This document shows positions 51,459 to 60,858 of a stretch of DNA of 64,000 nt, piece by piece. The stretch comes from Mycolicibacterium septicum DSM 44393 (GTDB lineage: Bacteria; Actinomycetota; Actinomycetes; Mycobacteriales; Mycobacteriaceae): positions 979,005 through 1,043,004 of the forward strand of contig NZ_HG322951.1 in assembly GCF_000455325.1 (NCBI RefSeq), read 5' to 3'. Position 1 is the first letter of the stretch. The number at the start of each line of letters is the position of its first letter. Position numbers and translations under genes: made by a program. The notes beneath the pieces are model-generated. The model saw only the letters and a list, made by a program, of their open reading frames with translations, did no database searches and had not been told where the DNA came from.

Positions 51459-52301
51459 ATGCCCCGTCATCGTGCATTCGCCCAGGTCGACGTGTTCTCC
51501 CGAACCCCGTACCTCGGCAACCCCGTCGCGGTCGTGCTCGACAGCGAAGGCCTCGACGACGTTGCGATGCAACGGCTTGCACGCTGGACCAACCTGTCGG
51601 AGACGACGTTCGTGCTGCCGCCGACGCGGCCTGAGGCCGATTACCGCCTACGGATCTTCACTCCTGGCAGCGAACTGCCGTTCGCCGGGCACCCCACACT
51701 CGGTTCCGCACACGCCTGGCTCGGACACGGCGGGCAGCCCCGGCGTCGGGGACGCGTCGTGCAGGAATGCGGTGCCGGCCTCGTGGAGGTCCGGCAGCGC
51801 GACGGCGAGCTGTACTTCCAGGCGCCACCGACGCTGCGGTCGGGGTCTCTGGACGATGAGTATCTGGATGAGATCGTCGACGCCTTCGGGGTGGCACGCA
51901 CCGATGTCCTGGCACACCAGTGGGCGGACAACGGTCCTGGATGGGCCGTCCTCGTACTGGACAGCGCGCAACGTGTGCTCGAACTGGAACCTGACCTGGC
52001 CAGGATCCCCACGGCCATGGTCGGTTTCGTCGGCGCGTATCCGCCCGGGTCGGCGCACGACTACGAAATGCGGACGTTCGCACCCGGCGTCGGCGTTCCC
52101 GAGGATCCGGTGTGCGGCAGCATGAATGCCTCGGTGGGGCAATGGTTGACGAGTACCGGTGCGGCGCCGGCGGAATACCGGGTCTCTCAGGGGGCACGGC
52201 TCGGCCGGGCCGGCGAGATCAGTGTGGTGGCCGAATCCGATGGGTCGGTCTGGGTCGGCGGTGCCACCACCACCTGCTTCGAGGGTGTCGCGACGCTCTA
52301 A
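51459..52301 (+). CDS. PhzF-family isomerase-like protein
   Basis: A 280-residue protein with FAQVDVFSRTPYLGNPVAVV, the catalytic Glu region NLSETTFVLPP, and LRIFTPGSELPFAGHPTLGS. The second half has YEMRTFAPGVGVPEDPVCGS and VSQGARLGRAGEISV. This is the diaminopimelate-epimerase-like fold of PhzF. Outside phenazine producers the substrate is usually unknown. No other phenazine gene is present. It overlaps the TetR gene by four bases, convergently. Confidence 0.92.
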   Translation: MPRHRAFAQVDVFSRTPYLGNPVAVVLDSEGLDDVAMQRLARWTNLSETTFVLPPTRPEADYRLRIFTPGSELPFAGHPTLGSAHAWLGHGGQPRRRGRVVQECGAGLVEVRQRDGELYFQAPPTLRSGSLDDEYLDEIVDAFGVARTDVLAHQWADNGPGWAVLVLDSAQRVLELEPDLARIPTAMVGFVGAYPPGSAHDYEMRTFAPGVGVPEDPVCGSMNASVGQWLTSTGAAPAEYRVSQGARLGRAGEISVVAESDGSVWVGGATTTCFEGVATL

Positions 52302-52897
52302 CGCGCGTGCGCGGCAACGGCCGGGGCCACCCAGTCCCGCAGGTAGGTACGCAGTCCGGTGTCATGGCGTGACGGCCCGCCCGGGTCGACGATGAACGAC
52401 TGCAGCGTCCGCAGCATGAACTCGACCAGCTGATCGAGCGCGTCTCCGGCGAATCCGACTGCAGCCCAGTCGATATCGAAACGCCGCAGGATCGACTTGC
52501 CGAATTCGATGGCAAGGTCCGATGTCACGCCGGCGGTGAAGGCGCTGGCCTTGCCGGGCTGCAGGACCAGGCTGAGGTAGCGGTCGTGGGGGATCTGTTC
52601 GGCGGTGTAGGCGATGCCTTCGACGACCGCTTCGCTGGGGTCGGTGATGGAACCCAGTTCCGCGGCGAGCCGGTCGAGGAACCCGTCCACCGAGGAGACG
52701 GCGGTGGCGACCATGAGGCTCTCGAGCGTGGGGAAGTAACGGTAGATCGTCTGGCGCGTCACCCCGAGGGCCTGAGCCACCTCGGACACGCTCACCGTGC
52801 CGCGCGCGTCGATCGCCTGGCGGGCCGCGCCGATGATGCGGCCGACGGCTTCGTCGTCATCGGCGGGAATGTCTCCCGACCAGCCGTGCCTGCGCAT
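52298..52897 (-). CDS. TetR-family transcriptional regulator
   Basis: A 199-residue regulator from ATG 52897 (a TTG at 52936 would run into the operator). The helix-turn-helix is SVSEVAQALGVTRQTIYRYF, followed by PTLESLMVAT. It diverges from the Rieske oxygenase gene with an inverted repeat between them and so probably controls it. Confidence 0.9.
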   Translation of the reverse strand: MRRHGWSGDIPADDDEAVGRIIGAARQAIDARGTVSVSEVAQALGVTRQTIYRYFPTLESLMVATAVSSVDGFLDRLAAELGSITDPSEAVVEGIAYTAEQIPHDRYLSLVLQPGKASAFTAGVTSDLAIEFGKSILRRFDIDWAAVGFAGDALDQLVEFMLRTLQSFIVDPGGPSRHDTGLRTYLRDWVAPAVAAHAR

Positions 52898-52930
52898 CCG
52901 TTGATCGTCGCATGAACGACGATCAGATCT

Positions 52931-52962
52931 TGACAATACAGTCGATGATCATTGTATGGTCA
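52931..52962. promoter_or_regulatory. TetR operator upstream of the Rieske oxygenase
   Basis: TGACAATACA at 52931 and TGTATGGTCA at 52953 are complementary except for one base, with a 12-base spacer. The site ends five bases before the Rieske ATG, so binding would block its expression. Confidence 0.7.
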
Positions 52963-52966
52963 GATC

Positions 52967-54130
52967 ATGACTGTCAGCCCAGTGAGCAGCACCGATGAGG
53001 ACCTGACCCGCCGCGCTCTGCGGCACGCCGTCGAGGGGACGACGGATATGGCCGACCAGGTGCTGAAGGTGCCGTTGCACTACTACCGCGACCCGAAGAT
53101 CACCGAGATCGAGGAATCCCAGATCCTGCGCCGGGTCCCGCTGGCGATCGTGCCGTCGGCCCAGATCGCGGAGAAGAACGACTTCGTCGTCCGATCGGTG
53201 CTCGGGGACTCGCTGCTGGTCACCCGGGACCGCACCGGTGCCAGCCACGTTTTCCTCAACTACTGCCGTCACCGCGGCGCGATGCCGGCCTGCGGGTCCG
53301 GCAACGCGTCACGGTTCGTCTGCCCGTATCACGCGTGGACCTATCGCAACACCGGTGAGCTGTTCATGGTCCCGGGCAAGGCCGGTTTCGACACCATGGA
53401 CCCCAAGGAGTACGGCCTGGTGGAGTTGCCGTCGGAGGAGCGTTACGGCTTCGTCTGGGCGGTGCTGACCGCGGACGCCACGATTGATCTCGACGGCCAC
53501 CTGGGAGCACTCGGTCCCGAACTGGCGCAATGGAATTACGAGGCGTACGGCTACCACACCGACCGCGAGTTCTCCTCAGAGGTGTCGTGGAAGGGAGCAC
53601 TCGAGGCGTTCGCCGAGGGTTACCACTTCCCGTTCGTCCATGGCGAGAGCCTGATCGGGCAGAACACCCTGCCGAACACCGCGATCTACGACGAGTTCGG
53701 CAGACATCACCGCATCGGCTTCCCCTTCAACTGGATCAAGAATCTCACCGACGACCCGAGTGCCTCGTTCGACCCATCGGCCAACATGGGTGTCATCTAC
53801 TGGGTCTACCCGAACCTCATTCTCGCGAACAGCCCGGTGGGGGTGGAGATCATTGACATGTTGCCGGAGGGGGAACCGACCCGCTGCACGGTGCGGCACA
53901 GCTGGATGGGTCGGGTCCCGGCCACGAATGACGACATGCGCGCGGCCTATGACGCCGTCTACGAAGGGGTCCACGCCGCGGTGCGCGACGAGGACTTCGC
54001 CATGCTCCCGCAGTGCGGTGAAGGAGTCCGTCACGGTCAGCACGACCATATGATCATCGGCCGCAACGAAATTGCGGTTCAGCACATGATCAAGGTGTTC
54101 GCCCAGGAGCTGGGGGTGGCTCTGGCCTAG
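52967..54130 (+). CDS. Rieske aromatic-ring-hydroxylating oxygenase, alpha subunit
   Basis: From ATG 52967 the protein has 387 residues. The Rieske [2Fe-2S] motif is CRHRG...CPYHAWTY at about residues 95-120. The catalytic domain has FAEGYHFPFVHG, with the two histidine ligands of the mononuclear iron. No beta subunit, ferredoxin or reductase is nearby, so electrons must come from partners elsewhere. Regulated by the divergent TetR. Confidence 0.92.
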   Translation: MTVSPVSSTDEDLTRRALRHAVEGTTDMADQVLKVPLHYYRDPKITEIEESQILRRVPLAIVPSAQIAEKNDFVVRSVLGDSLLVTRDRTGASHVFLNYCRHRGAMPACGSGNASRFVCPYHAWTYRNTGELFMVPGKAGFDTMDPKEYGLVELPSEERYGFVWAVLTADATIDLDGHLGALGPELAQWNYEAYGYHTDREFSSEVSWKGALEAFAEGYHFPFVHGESLIGQNTLPNTAIYDEFGRHHRIGFPFNWIKNLTDDPSASFDPSANMGVIYWVYPNLILANSPVGVEIIDMLPEGEPTRCTVRHSWMGRVPATNDDMRAAYDAVYEGVHAAVRDEDFAMLPQCGEGVRHGQHDHMIIGRNEIAVQHMIKVFAQELGVALA

Positions 54131-54132
54131 CC

Positions 54133-57100
54133 CTACGGTGGGCCGAGGATCGTGCGGGCCCGCTGCACTTCGGGAAGCGGGCAATTGCTGGGCATCTTCT
54201 CGACCACCTGGGTGAGGCTTTGACGGGCGGGTGTTCCGCGTAGGTCGAAATCGTCCAGGCTGCACCTCAGTTCGAAGAGCCAGGCCTGCTGGCTTCTCGC
54301 CAGCTCTCGCGCCGCCGACAGGTCGACAGCCTTCGCGGCCGCATCGGTCTGGGTGCGGGCCCGTATCCGTAGGAGTTCGGCGCTGTAGAACTGCACTCCG
54401 GTCTCCTCGGCGAAGGCCAGGGCTGCGTCTATGCGACTGCGCGCCGCGTCCAACTGACCGGCGGTGATGAGGAACCGGGCAAGCATGCACCAGAAGAACG
54501 GCCGGTACGTCGCCGCACCCAGCGCCTGCCAGATTCTGACCGCTCCGGAGAGCGCCTCGATCTGCGCGCCGAGAACATCCAAATCCGGTGTTTCACTGCA
54601 TACTTCGGCAAGTCCGGTGACCATGGCGCGTTCGGTCGCGGTGAGCAACTGCCAGTACACCTCATCGAGTCCGTATTCGTGTGCCTGATCGAGCAGCGAG
54701 TCCACCAACGGGCGGGCGAGATCGAACTGGCCGGATTCCGCGCGAAGCCAGATTTGCATATCGGTCGCGTAGAGGTGGTTGTACGGCCCCTGCGGGTAGG
54801 TCAGCTGCTCAGCCCGTTGGACCGCGCGCTCCAACCGCTCGTCAGCGCCGGCGATGTCGCCATGGATCAGGTGTGTCCACGCCCGGTGTTCATACGCCAG
54901 TGCCACCGGATCGTGGGCCACGAACCACAGCTTGGCCAGTTGGCGGTCATAGTTCTCGTCGAGTGACCGGGTCGCCTGCTCGAAATATTCTGTGGCGGTT
55001 TCGAAATCGCCGCCGAGCCAGGCAAGGATTCCGCGGAATCCGTCGAGCAACTGCGGGAACCCCTGGCTCTGTACCTTCGTCGAGGCTATGTCGAGCAGCT
55101 GCCGCGCTCGGCGGAGGTCGGCGCGCCAGAAGTAGTACGCGCCCACCGCGCCGAGCGCGGCCACAAGCTCCTCGTCGTACGCGCCGTCGGTTGCCAGCTG
55201 AAGGCACCGCTCGAAGTCCGCCACGGCGACCACGCTTTGGGCGCCCTCGACCGTGGCCGTGAGGTATCCGCGTTCCAGCCGCGCGGTGATTTCGATGCGG
55301 TCGCGGACGGTGCCTGGAGAGCAGCGATCGATCTGAGCCAAGGCGCGACCGAGGTGAGCACGGGCCTCTGCCAAGGCTCCTCGCCGGCGTGCGGCCACCG
55401 AGGCCTGGTGAGAGGCCGACGCGGCGTCGGCGTCCCGGCCGGCATTCTCGTACTGGGCGGCCACCGTTGACCAGTCGGGTTCGCCCGGGCTCTGGGCGAT
55501 CAGCGCGTCGGCGACTCTGCCATGTAGAGCACGCCGTGCCTCGGCCGGCACCAATTCGAAGGCAACCTCGCGGAGGAGCTCATGGCGGAAGCGCCAGGTG
55601 TCGGTGCCGATGGGTTCGACGACCGCGGACGTGGTCAGTCGAGCGATGGCGTCGTCGAGATCAGCCTGGTCCATGCCGAGCACAGCACGGAGCAGCGCAC
55701 CGTCGAATTCTCGGCCGATGACCGCCGCCGCTTCGGCTACCGGCACACCGAGCCGTTCGGCGTACAGCCGCGAGAGCAGCGGATCGTAGAGAGCATCGGG
55801 TACGTGGGGAGCTTCTGGTGCGCGCTCCCGCATGCTCGCCGCCACCTGCTCGATGTGGAACGGGATCCCGTCGCAGCGGCTGCGAACCTGAGCTCGCTGG
55901 GTCTGATCAGCCGGTATGCCCAGGGCATCGATCAGCTCGTCTGTTTGTGCATCGGACAAGCGTTCCAGGTCGATCGTCTCGAGCGGCCACTGCGGTGGCG
56001 GCCAGTTGTCCCGGCACGTCCCGACGACCAGCAGGCGGTGTTGCCCGTCAACCAGGATCGATTCGAGCAGCCCGAGCGTTGCTTCGTCGAACCATTGGAG
56101 ATCGTCGGCGATCAGCATTCCGGCGTCTGCGCGGATGCAGGCCATGAGATAGGTGCGGGCGGACGCGACGATGAGTCCCACCAGGTTCCGCCCTTCGGCG
56201 GGCATCGGTTCGTATCCGTGCTCCGGCCCGATCGCCAGCACGGGGGCGAGGGCCGGAATCATCGTGGCCGGGTCCAGACCGCAAGCGGCGAACTCGCTTT
56301 CGAGTCTGCGCAGTTGCTCGGCGGGAGGAGCTTCGCGTCCGATCCCACAACGTCGCTCGAGCAGTTTCCGGATCGGGTGCAACCCCACATCGGTGTGGTC
56401 CGGGGACCCGGCCACCTCGAGTACCGAGCCCGCTCGGCTGTGAATCCGGTCCGCGGCCTCGGCGGCCAGCCGGGACTTTCCTATCCCGGGTTCGCCGCGA
56501 ATGAGGATTCCCCGTGTTGACGGACTGTCGTTCTGCATTTGCCGCCAACGGGTTTCGATCAATCGGAGTTCGCGCTCCCGCCCGATCAGCGGAGCTCGCG
56601 TCAGCGTCAGCGGCGTGGACCGCTCGCCCAGCACCTGGAAATGCGCGACCGGATCCAGTACGCCCTTGACTGTCGCCGCGGGTCGCTCGACGAGGTCGAA
56701 GTCGTTGTGGATCAGCGACTCCACCGCTGTCGACACGACCACGGACCCTGGTGGAGCCAGGCCCGAGACCCGCGCGGCGAGATTGGCTGCCAGGCCGTAG
56801 ACGTCGTCGTGTGCGACATCGAGATACACCAAGCCCCGGTGGATTCCGATTCGCACGGCGATTTCGACGCCATGCCGGCGGCGGGCCTGTTCGCTGATGC
56901 GGGTGACGCCCTCGCACAGTGCGAGCGCAGCCCGCACCGCGCGGCCCGCGTCGTCCACGTGGGCGGTCGGATGACCGAACACCGCGAAGACGCCGTCGCC
57001 GGCGGTACCGCCGATGTGACCCCCATGGTCAGCGATGATGCGATGTACCTGCTCGCGGAACCCGCCCACCACCGAGTGGTACGCGTCCGGCCCGATCCGG

Positions 57101-57363
57101 GTGGACAGGGCGGTGGAATCGACGAGATCGGCCACCAACATGGTGAGGCGTCGTATCTCCCCGACGTTCGTCGAGGCAGCCAGTAGGTCCTCGGCATCGG
57201 TGTTCCCGCGGTCTGCTGCCAGGATCTGGTCGGCCAACTCCGTCGCGGTCGCCCGGTCGCCGGTGTTGATCGCGGACACGGCGCGGTCGATCAGCGCCTC
57301 GATCGAGGCGCGTTGCATCTCGTGGTCTCCGTCGAGCGGTGCGGTGATCGGGCCATCCACCAC
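54133..57363 (-). CDS. Class III adenylate/guanylate cyclase fused to a STAND-type ATPase
   Basis: A 1076-residue protein. A short helical N-terminus precedes the cyclase domain (about 70-245) with metal Asp79 (VADLVDST) and Asp123 (TAGDGVFAVFG), and Asn194/Arg198 (LAANLAARVSGL), so the catalytic residues are present. An AAA-type ATPase follows with Walker A GEPGIGKS at 290-297 and IADDLQWFDEATLGLLE as Walker B. The last 500 residues are helical repeats, TPR-like. There is no LuxR HTH at the end. Such proteins are common in mycobacteria and couple a signal to cAMP synthesis, though the signal is unknown. Confidence 0.92.
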   Translation of the reverse strand: MVDGPITAPLDGDHEMQRASIEALIDRAVSAINTGDRATATELADQILAADRGNTDAEDLLAASTNVGEIRRLTMLVADLVDSTALSTRIGPDAYHSVVGGFREQVHRIIADHGGHIGGTAGDGVFAVFGHPTAHVDDAGRAVRAALALCEGVTRISEQARRRHGVEIAVRIGIHRGLVYLDVAHDDVYGLAANLAARVSGLAPPGSVVVSTAVESLIHNDFDLVERPAATVKGVLDPVAHFQVLGERSTPLTLTRAPLIGRERELRLIETRWRQMQNDSPSTRGILIRGEPGIGKSRLAAEAADRIHSRAGSVLEVAGSPDHTDVGLHPIRKLLERRCGIGREAPPAEQLRRLESEFAACGLDPATMIPALAPVLAIGPEHGYEPMPAEGRNLVGLIVASARTYLMACIRADAGMLIADDLQWFDEATLGLLESILVDGQHRLLVVGTCRDNWPPPQWPLETIDLERLSDAQTDELIDALGIPADQTQRAQVRSRCDGIPFHIEQVAASMRERAPEAPHVPDALYDPLLSRLYAERLGVPVAEAAAVIGREFDGALLRAVLGMDQADLDDAIARLTTSAVVEPIGTDTWRFRHELLREVAFELVPAEARRALHGRVADALIAQSPGEPDWSTVAAQYENAGRDADAASASHQASVAARRRGALAEARAHLGRALAQIDRCSPGTVRDRIEITARLERGYLTATVEGAQSVVAVADFERCLQLATDGAYDEELVAALGAVGAYYFWRADLRRARQLLDIASTKVQSQGFPQLLDGFRGILAWLGGDFETATEYFEQATRSLDENYDRQLAKLWFVAHDPVALAYEHRAWTHLIHGDIAGADERLERAVQRAEQLTYPQGPYNHLYATDMQIWLRAESGQFDLARPLVDSLLDQAHEYGLDEVYWQLLTATERAMVTGLAEVCSETPDLDVLGAQIEALSGAVRIWQALGAATYRPFFWCMLARFLITAGQLDAARSRIDAALAFAEETGVQFYSAELLRIRARTQTDAAAKAVDLSAARELARSQQAWLFELRCSLDDFDLRGTPARQSLTQVVEKMPSNCPLPEVQRARTILGPP

Positions 57364-57424
57364 GTCACAAGTTTGGCACTGTCGCTGCTGGTCCGCGGCG
57401 GATCAACGGCGCCGAACCGCGAGT

Positions 57425-57447
57425 TAACGCAAGTACTCCTTGCGTTA
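57425..57447. promoter_or_regulatory. TetR operator 1 upstream of the 57.5-kb regulator
   Basis: TAACGCAAG and CTTGCGTTA flank TACTC. A related site with the same TAACGC/GCGTTA ends occurs at 57470-57492, so two sites precede the TetR start at 57503. The cyclase gene is on the other side and may share control. Confidence 0.75.
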
Positions 57448-57469
57448 GCCCGATCGACGTGCTCATACT

Positions 57470-57492
57470 TAACGCATGAGTGGCTAGCGTTA
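57470..57492. promoter_or_regulatory. TetR operator 2 upstream of the 57.5-kb regulator
   Basis: TAACGC at 57470 and GCGTTA at 57487 are spaced 11 bases apart, repeating the half-sites of the first operator. It lies 11 bases before the TetR GTG. Confidence 0.6.
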
Positions 57493-57502
57493 GGGGGTTG
57501 TT

Positions 57503-58117
57503 GTGGCTGAAGAAATCCGACGGCGGCCAGGTGGCCGTTCCGAGCGTGTCCGCCGCGCCGTGGTCGATGCGACGTTGGAGGTCATGGCTGACAAGGGCAT
57601 CGCCGACTTCACGGTCAGCGACGTCGCAGCGCGGTCCGGGGTCCATGAAACCTCGATCTACCGGCGATGGGGCAGTCGGGAGAGCCTGATCGCCGAGACG
57701 CTGCTGGGCTACAGCGAGAAGGTCATCCCGGTGCCCGACACCGGATCGATCCGTACTGACCTGCATGGCTTGCTGAGCGGTATCGCGGCCTACCTCAGCA
57801 GCCCGGTCGGACGGGCGCTGGCGCAAGCGCTGGCCTTCAGCGGTGAGGAATCGCGTTGGGCCGCAGTCCGGCAGGAATTCTGGACCGGGCGGCTGGAGCT
57901 GGCCCGCACCATCATCGATCGGGCGATCGACCGTGGGGAACTGCCGGCCGGCACTGACCCTCGATTGGTCTTGGAGGTCCTTGTCGCTCCATTGAGCTTT
58001 CGAACTCTGGTCACGCGCGAGGCGATCGACGACGGTCTGTGCATCCGCCTCGTCGATCTCGTGCTCGCCGGCATTCTGCCGCGCGGCCCCATCAACGGTG
58101 AAGCGGGTAGCAACTGA
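57503..58117 (+). CDS. TetR-family transcriptional regulator
   Basis: A 204-residue regulator from GTG 57503, after TTAGGGGG. The helix-turn-helix is FTVSDVAARSGVHETSIYRR, followed by WGSRESLIAETLL. Its stop shares a base with the start of the next gene (TGATG), so the two are co-translated. Two operator-like repeats precede it. Confidence 0.9.
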   Translation: MAEEIRRRPGGRSERVRRAVVDATLEVMADKGIADFTVSDVAARSGVHETSIYRRWGSRESLIAETLLGYSEKVIPVPDTGSIRTDLHGLLSGIAAYLSSPVGRALAQALAFSGEESRWAAVRQEFWTGRLELARTIIDRAIDRGELPAGTDPRLVLEVLVAPLSFRTLVTREAIDDGLCIRLVDLVLAGILPRGPINGEAGSN

Positions 58118-58908
58118 TGACAGGTGATGTCGTGATTCAGACGTTCATCGACGGACGTGAAGTCAGCCGTTCCGACGTCCAGCGCTGGGAAGCGCGGCGC
58201 GCCAAGGCGGTCCTGGCCAAACTTGGTTCCAGGTTGGGCCGGCGGGCGGTCGCCGAGATTCTTCCCGGTGCCGACCTCCACACGGTGATCGACGCGGACC
58301 TGGATGCGCAGCGGGAAGCGTTGTGCGCACTCAAATCCGGACTCGGGCATGCGGGTATCTATGCGATGCTGCGCCACGAGCTGGCCATGTCCGAACGGGT
58401 AGCCCGGATCGCGGTGGCCGGTAGTCGGGGCAGAAAGGCCTACGGCACAACTCGACTCGTCGCCGAGGGGATATCCGCCGTGGAGTTCGGCGCATGGTTC
58501 GACGGCCTCACCGCGACGAACGACGAGGATGCCATGGTTCGGTCCTGTCCGGACCACTATCTGCTGCGAGGGCTGCCGGACGGACGTCAGGAAGTCGTCG
58601 AGACCACCGGGGGATCGCCGACCCCGACCCGATTCCTGGTCGATTACGCTGCGGCCGAGTCGGTTTCGGTTCCGGTGAAACCAGGCTATCCGGTGCAGAT
58701 CGCCGGTCGGGCCGTGCTCGACGACGGTCTGGTCATCGGAGGCGTCCGCCACCAGTTCCGAGACCATGACGGTGCGATGGAGGCGGTCCTGACGGTCGAG
58801 TTCCCCGGGCTGTTCCCGTCGCGCATGATCGCCGCGCACCGCTGGCACCTAGCCGTCGAGTTCGGCAACTGGATCATCGCTGCAGCGGCCGCGTCGCCTG
58901 CCGGGTGA
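58117..58908 (+). CDS. Protein of unknown function co-translated with a TetR regulator
   Basis: A 263-residue protein with no signal peptide and no membrane segment. The first 95 residues are helical and basic (VQRWEARRAKAVLAKLGSRL). The C-terminal 150 residues are rich in strands, with VLTVEFPGLFPSRMIAAHRW and HLAVEFGNW near the end. A SRGRKAYGTTRL segment sits between. I cannot assign a family. It overlaps the convergent VOC gene by 35 bases. Its coupling to a TetR gene suggests it is the regulated target. Confidence 0.75.
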   Translation: MTGDVVIQTFIDGREVSRSDVQRWEARRAKAVLAKLGSRLGRRAVAEILPGADLHTVIDADLDAQREALCALKSGLGHAGIYAMLRHELAMSERVARIAVAGSRGRKAYGTTRLVAEGISAVEFGAWFDGLTATNDEDAMVRSCPDHYLLRGLPDGRQEVVETTGGSPTPTRFLVDYAAAESVSVPVKPGYPVQIAGRAVLDDGLVIGGVRHQFRDHDGAMEAVLTVEFPGLFPSRMIAAHRWHLAVEFGNWIIAAAAASPAG

Positions 58909-59422
58909 TGCCGGGCACCGAGTTCGCCAGGTCCGGTCGCTGTTTACCGAAGGCGCGCATCGTCCGATAGAACGACCAGACCTGCCGCGGGGTGGGAACT
59001 TTCGGCACCCAGGCCAGCTCCCAGTGAATTCCGTTGACCGGATCGTCGAAGAAGACCGCGTAATAGCCGGGCCAGTACTGCGGATAGTCCTTGGGCTCAT
59101 CGGTGACCGGAATGCCCCTGGCGGTCAGGAAGTCGCGGTGAAAGCGGTCCACTTCCTTCCTGTTTCGGGCCCACAGCGCGATGTGATTGATCCCGACGGC
59201 CTGGTCGGTGTGGGTGAGTTTCTCCCCGGTACGAGCTGGCTGGATACCGATATAGCTGTGCGGGTTGATGAATCGCGTCATGTAGTAGACCGACTGGTAC
59301 TCCATGTTCAGTGACGAGAAACTGCTGAACCCCAGCCAGCCGAACATCGCGTCGTAGAACTCGATCGATGCGTCATAGTCCAAGACCGCGAACTCGACAT
59401 GACTTACGCCGCGCCACCGCAT
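58874..59422 (-). CDS. VOC-family protein
   Basis: From ATG 59422 the protein has 182 residues, with GVSHVEFAVLDYDASIEFYD, then AMFGWLGF, and a second repeat GINHIALWARNRKEVDRFHR and YAVFFDDPVNGIHWELAW, with the terminal Glu as a likely metal ligand. The C-terminus carries 40 further polar residues. The start upstream at 59464 is possible but lacks support. Confidence 0.85.
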   Translation of the reverse strand: MRWRGVSHVEFAVLDYDASIEFYDAMFGWLGFSSFSSLNMEYQSVYYMTRFINPHSYIGIQPARTGEKLTHTDQAVGINHIALWARNRKEVDRFHRDFLTARGIPVTDEPKDYPQYWPGYYAVFFDDPVNGIHWELAWVPKVPTPRQVWSFYRTMRAFGKQRPDLANSVPGITRQATRPLQR

Positions 59423-59585
59423 CCTGCCCCCTGGGAGTCGACTACTACCGAATGTAGTACTCAATGGGCGCGCTGGGAAGTGCCGGACGCGCCGTTTTCT
59501 ACGTCCTGGTCGCGATCATTGCGAAGTGGCAGACCAGGCGTAGAAATCGGCGTGTCAGGGCGGCGACGATCGTCACCGAATCCCC

Positions 59586-60749
59586 CTATGTGTCAGCCTT
59601 TTCGGCCTCGTACTTCTGCGCCATGTGCGCGATCGCGTCGATCTGGGTCTGGGCCAGCTCCTCGCGCACCTGCCCGGCGCGCGCCGCGGCATCCAGGGTC
59701 GGCTGGGCCTGCCCCTGGAAATGCGGCATCACCTCCTCGGCGAACAATTCGGCCGAGCGCCGGGTGGCCGCGGGATTGGCCCAATCCGCAGCCATCTGCA
59801 GCATGGATCCGAAACCGCCGGACTGATCCCACAGGCGCTGCACCTGGGCCCGTGCCCGTTCCGGCGTTCCGATCACGCCGGCGCCGAGTTCGTTGATCGT
59901 GTCGATCATCCCGTCAACGGTGTCGCCCGGCATGGTCATCTGCGGGAATGCCGCGACCTTCTGGAAGTAGTTGAACCAGGCCTCGATGCCGTACCGGACC
60001 TCGGCGCGGGCCTGCGCATCAGTCTCGGCGACGTGGAACGGTCCGACCAGCGACCAATTGCTGCGATCGACCGTGGTGCCGAACGCCGCCGCCCGCTCCT
60101 CGGCGATGTTCCAGTGGTGGGCCAGTGCATCGAAACCGGCTGCGCTCAACGTGGCGCCGACCGACAGCAGGCCGATGCCGTGCTTGCCTGCCAACCGGGC
60201 GCCGGTCGGGGAGGCGACGGCGGCGACCGACAGCGGGATCCCGCCTTCTGCGTACGGCGCCAATTGCAGCTTCGCGTCGAACAGTTCGTGCGTGGGGGTC
60301 TTGGCGCTCACCGTCTCCCCGGCGAGCAGTCGCACCATGATGTCGAGGTTGGTCTCCAGCAGCTCGCGGGTGTCGGTCGGGTTCAGCCCGATCATGGCCG
60401 AGTCGGTGGGCAGGGAACCGGGGCCGACGCCGCCGATGATGCGGCCGTGGGTGAGGTGGTCGAGCAGCATCAACCGGTCCGCCGCCCACAGTGGGTTGTG
60501 GTACGACAGCGAAATCACGCCGGTGCCGAACTTGATGCGCTTGGCTCGGGCGGCCGCCGCGGCGATGAACACCTCCGGCGAGCTGATGATCTCGCTGCCC
60601 GCGGAGTGGTGCTCACCGATCCAGACCTCGTCGTACCCGAGCGCGTCGAGATGCTCGATGAACTCCAGGTCCCGGTGCAGCGCCAACGTGGGGTTGATGC
60701 CGGGGCGGTGGAACGGGGCGATGAAATAGCCGAACCGGAGTCGGGACAC
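59586..60749 (-). CDS. LLM-class flavin-dependent oxidoreductase
   Basis: A 387-residue bacterial-luciferase-fold protein with FGYFIAPFHRPGINPTLALH, LDALGYDEVWIGEHHSAGSE and LLDHLTHGRIIGGVGPGSLP. This is close to the limonene-monooxygenase-like and alkanal-type LLM proteins. It needs reduced flavin from elsewhere. It diverges from the LuxR gene over 109 bases, which may place it under that regulator. Confidence 0.92.
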   Translation of the reverse strand: MSRLRFGYFIAPFHRPGINPTLALHRDLEFIEHLDALGYDEVWIGEHHSAGSEIISSPEVFIAAAAARAKRIKFGTGVISLSYHNPLWAADRLMLLDHLTHGRIIGGVGPGSLPTDSAMIGLNPTDTRELLETNLDIMVRLLAGETVSAKTPTHELFDAKLQLAPYAEGGIPLSVAAVASPTGARLAGKHGIGLLSVGATLSAAGFDALAHHWNIAEERAAAFGTTVDRSNWSLVGPFHVAETDAQARAEVRYGIEAWFNYFQKVAAFPQMTMPGDTVDGMIDTINELGAGVIGTPERARAQVQRLWDQSGGFGSMLQMAADWANPAATRRSAELFAEEVMPHFQGQAQPTLDAAARAGQVREELAQTQIDAIAHMAQKYEAEKADT

Positions 60750-60858
60750 GGGGCCTCCTAGACGCGAAGTGTGCTTGCCAGAAAGCTAGCCTCGCGCCCG
60801 CGGCGCCGACAGTGCACGAAAGTGGACAATTTGACGCCCGTCGTCGTTTACTCGTCGG

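Noticed and set aside
59464..59585. Short forward frame between the VOC and LLM genes
   Set aside because: It continues as antisense of the LLM gene and has no RBS or family signal.
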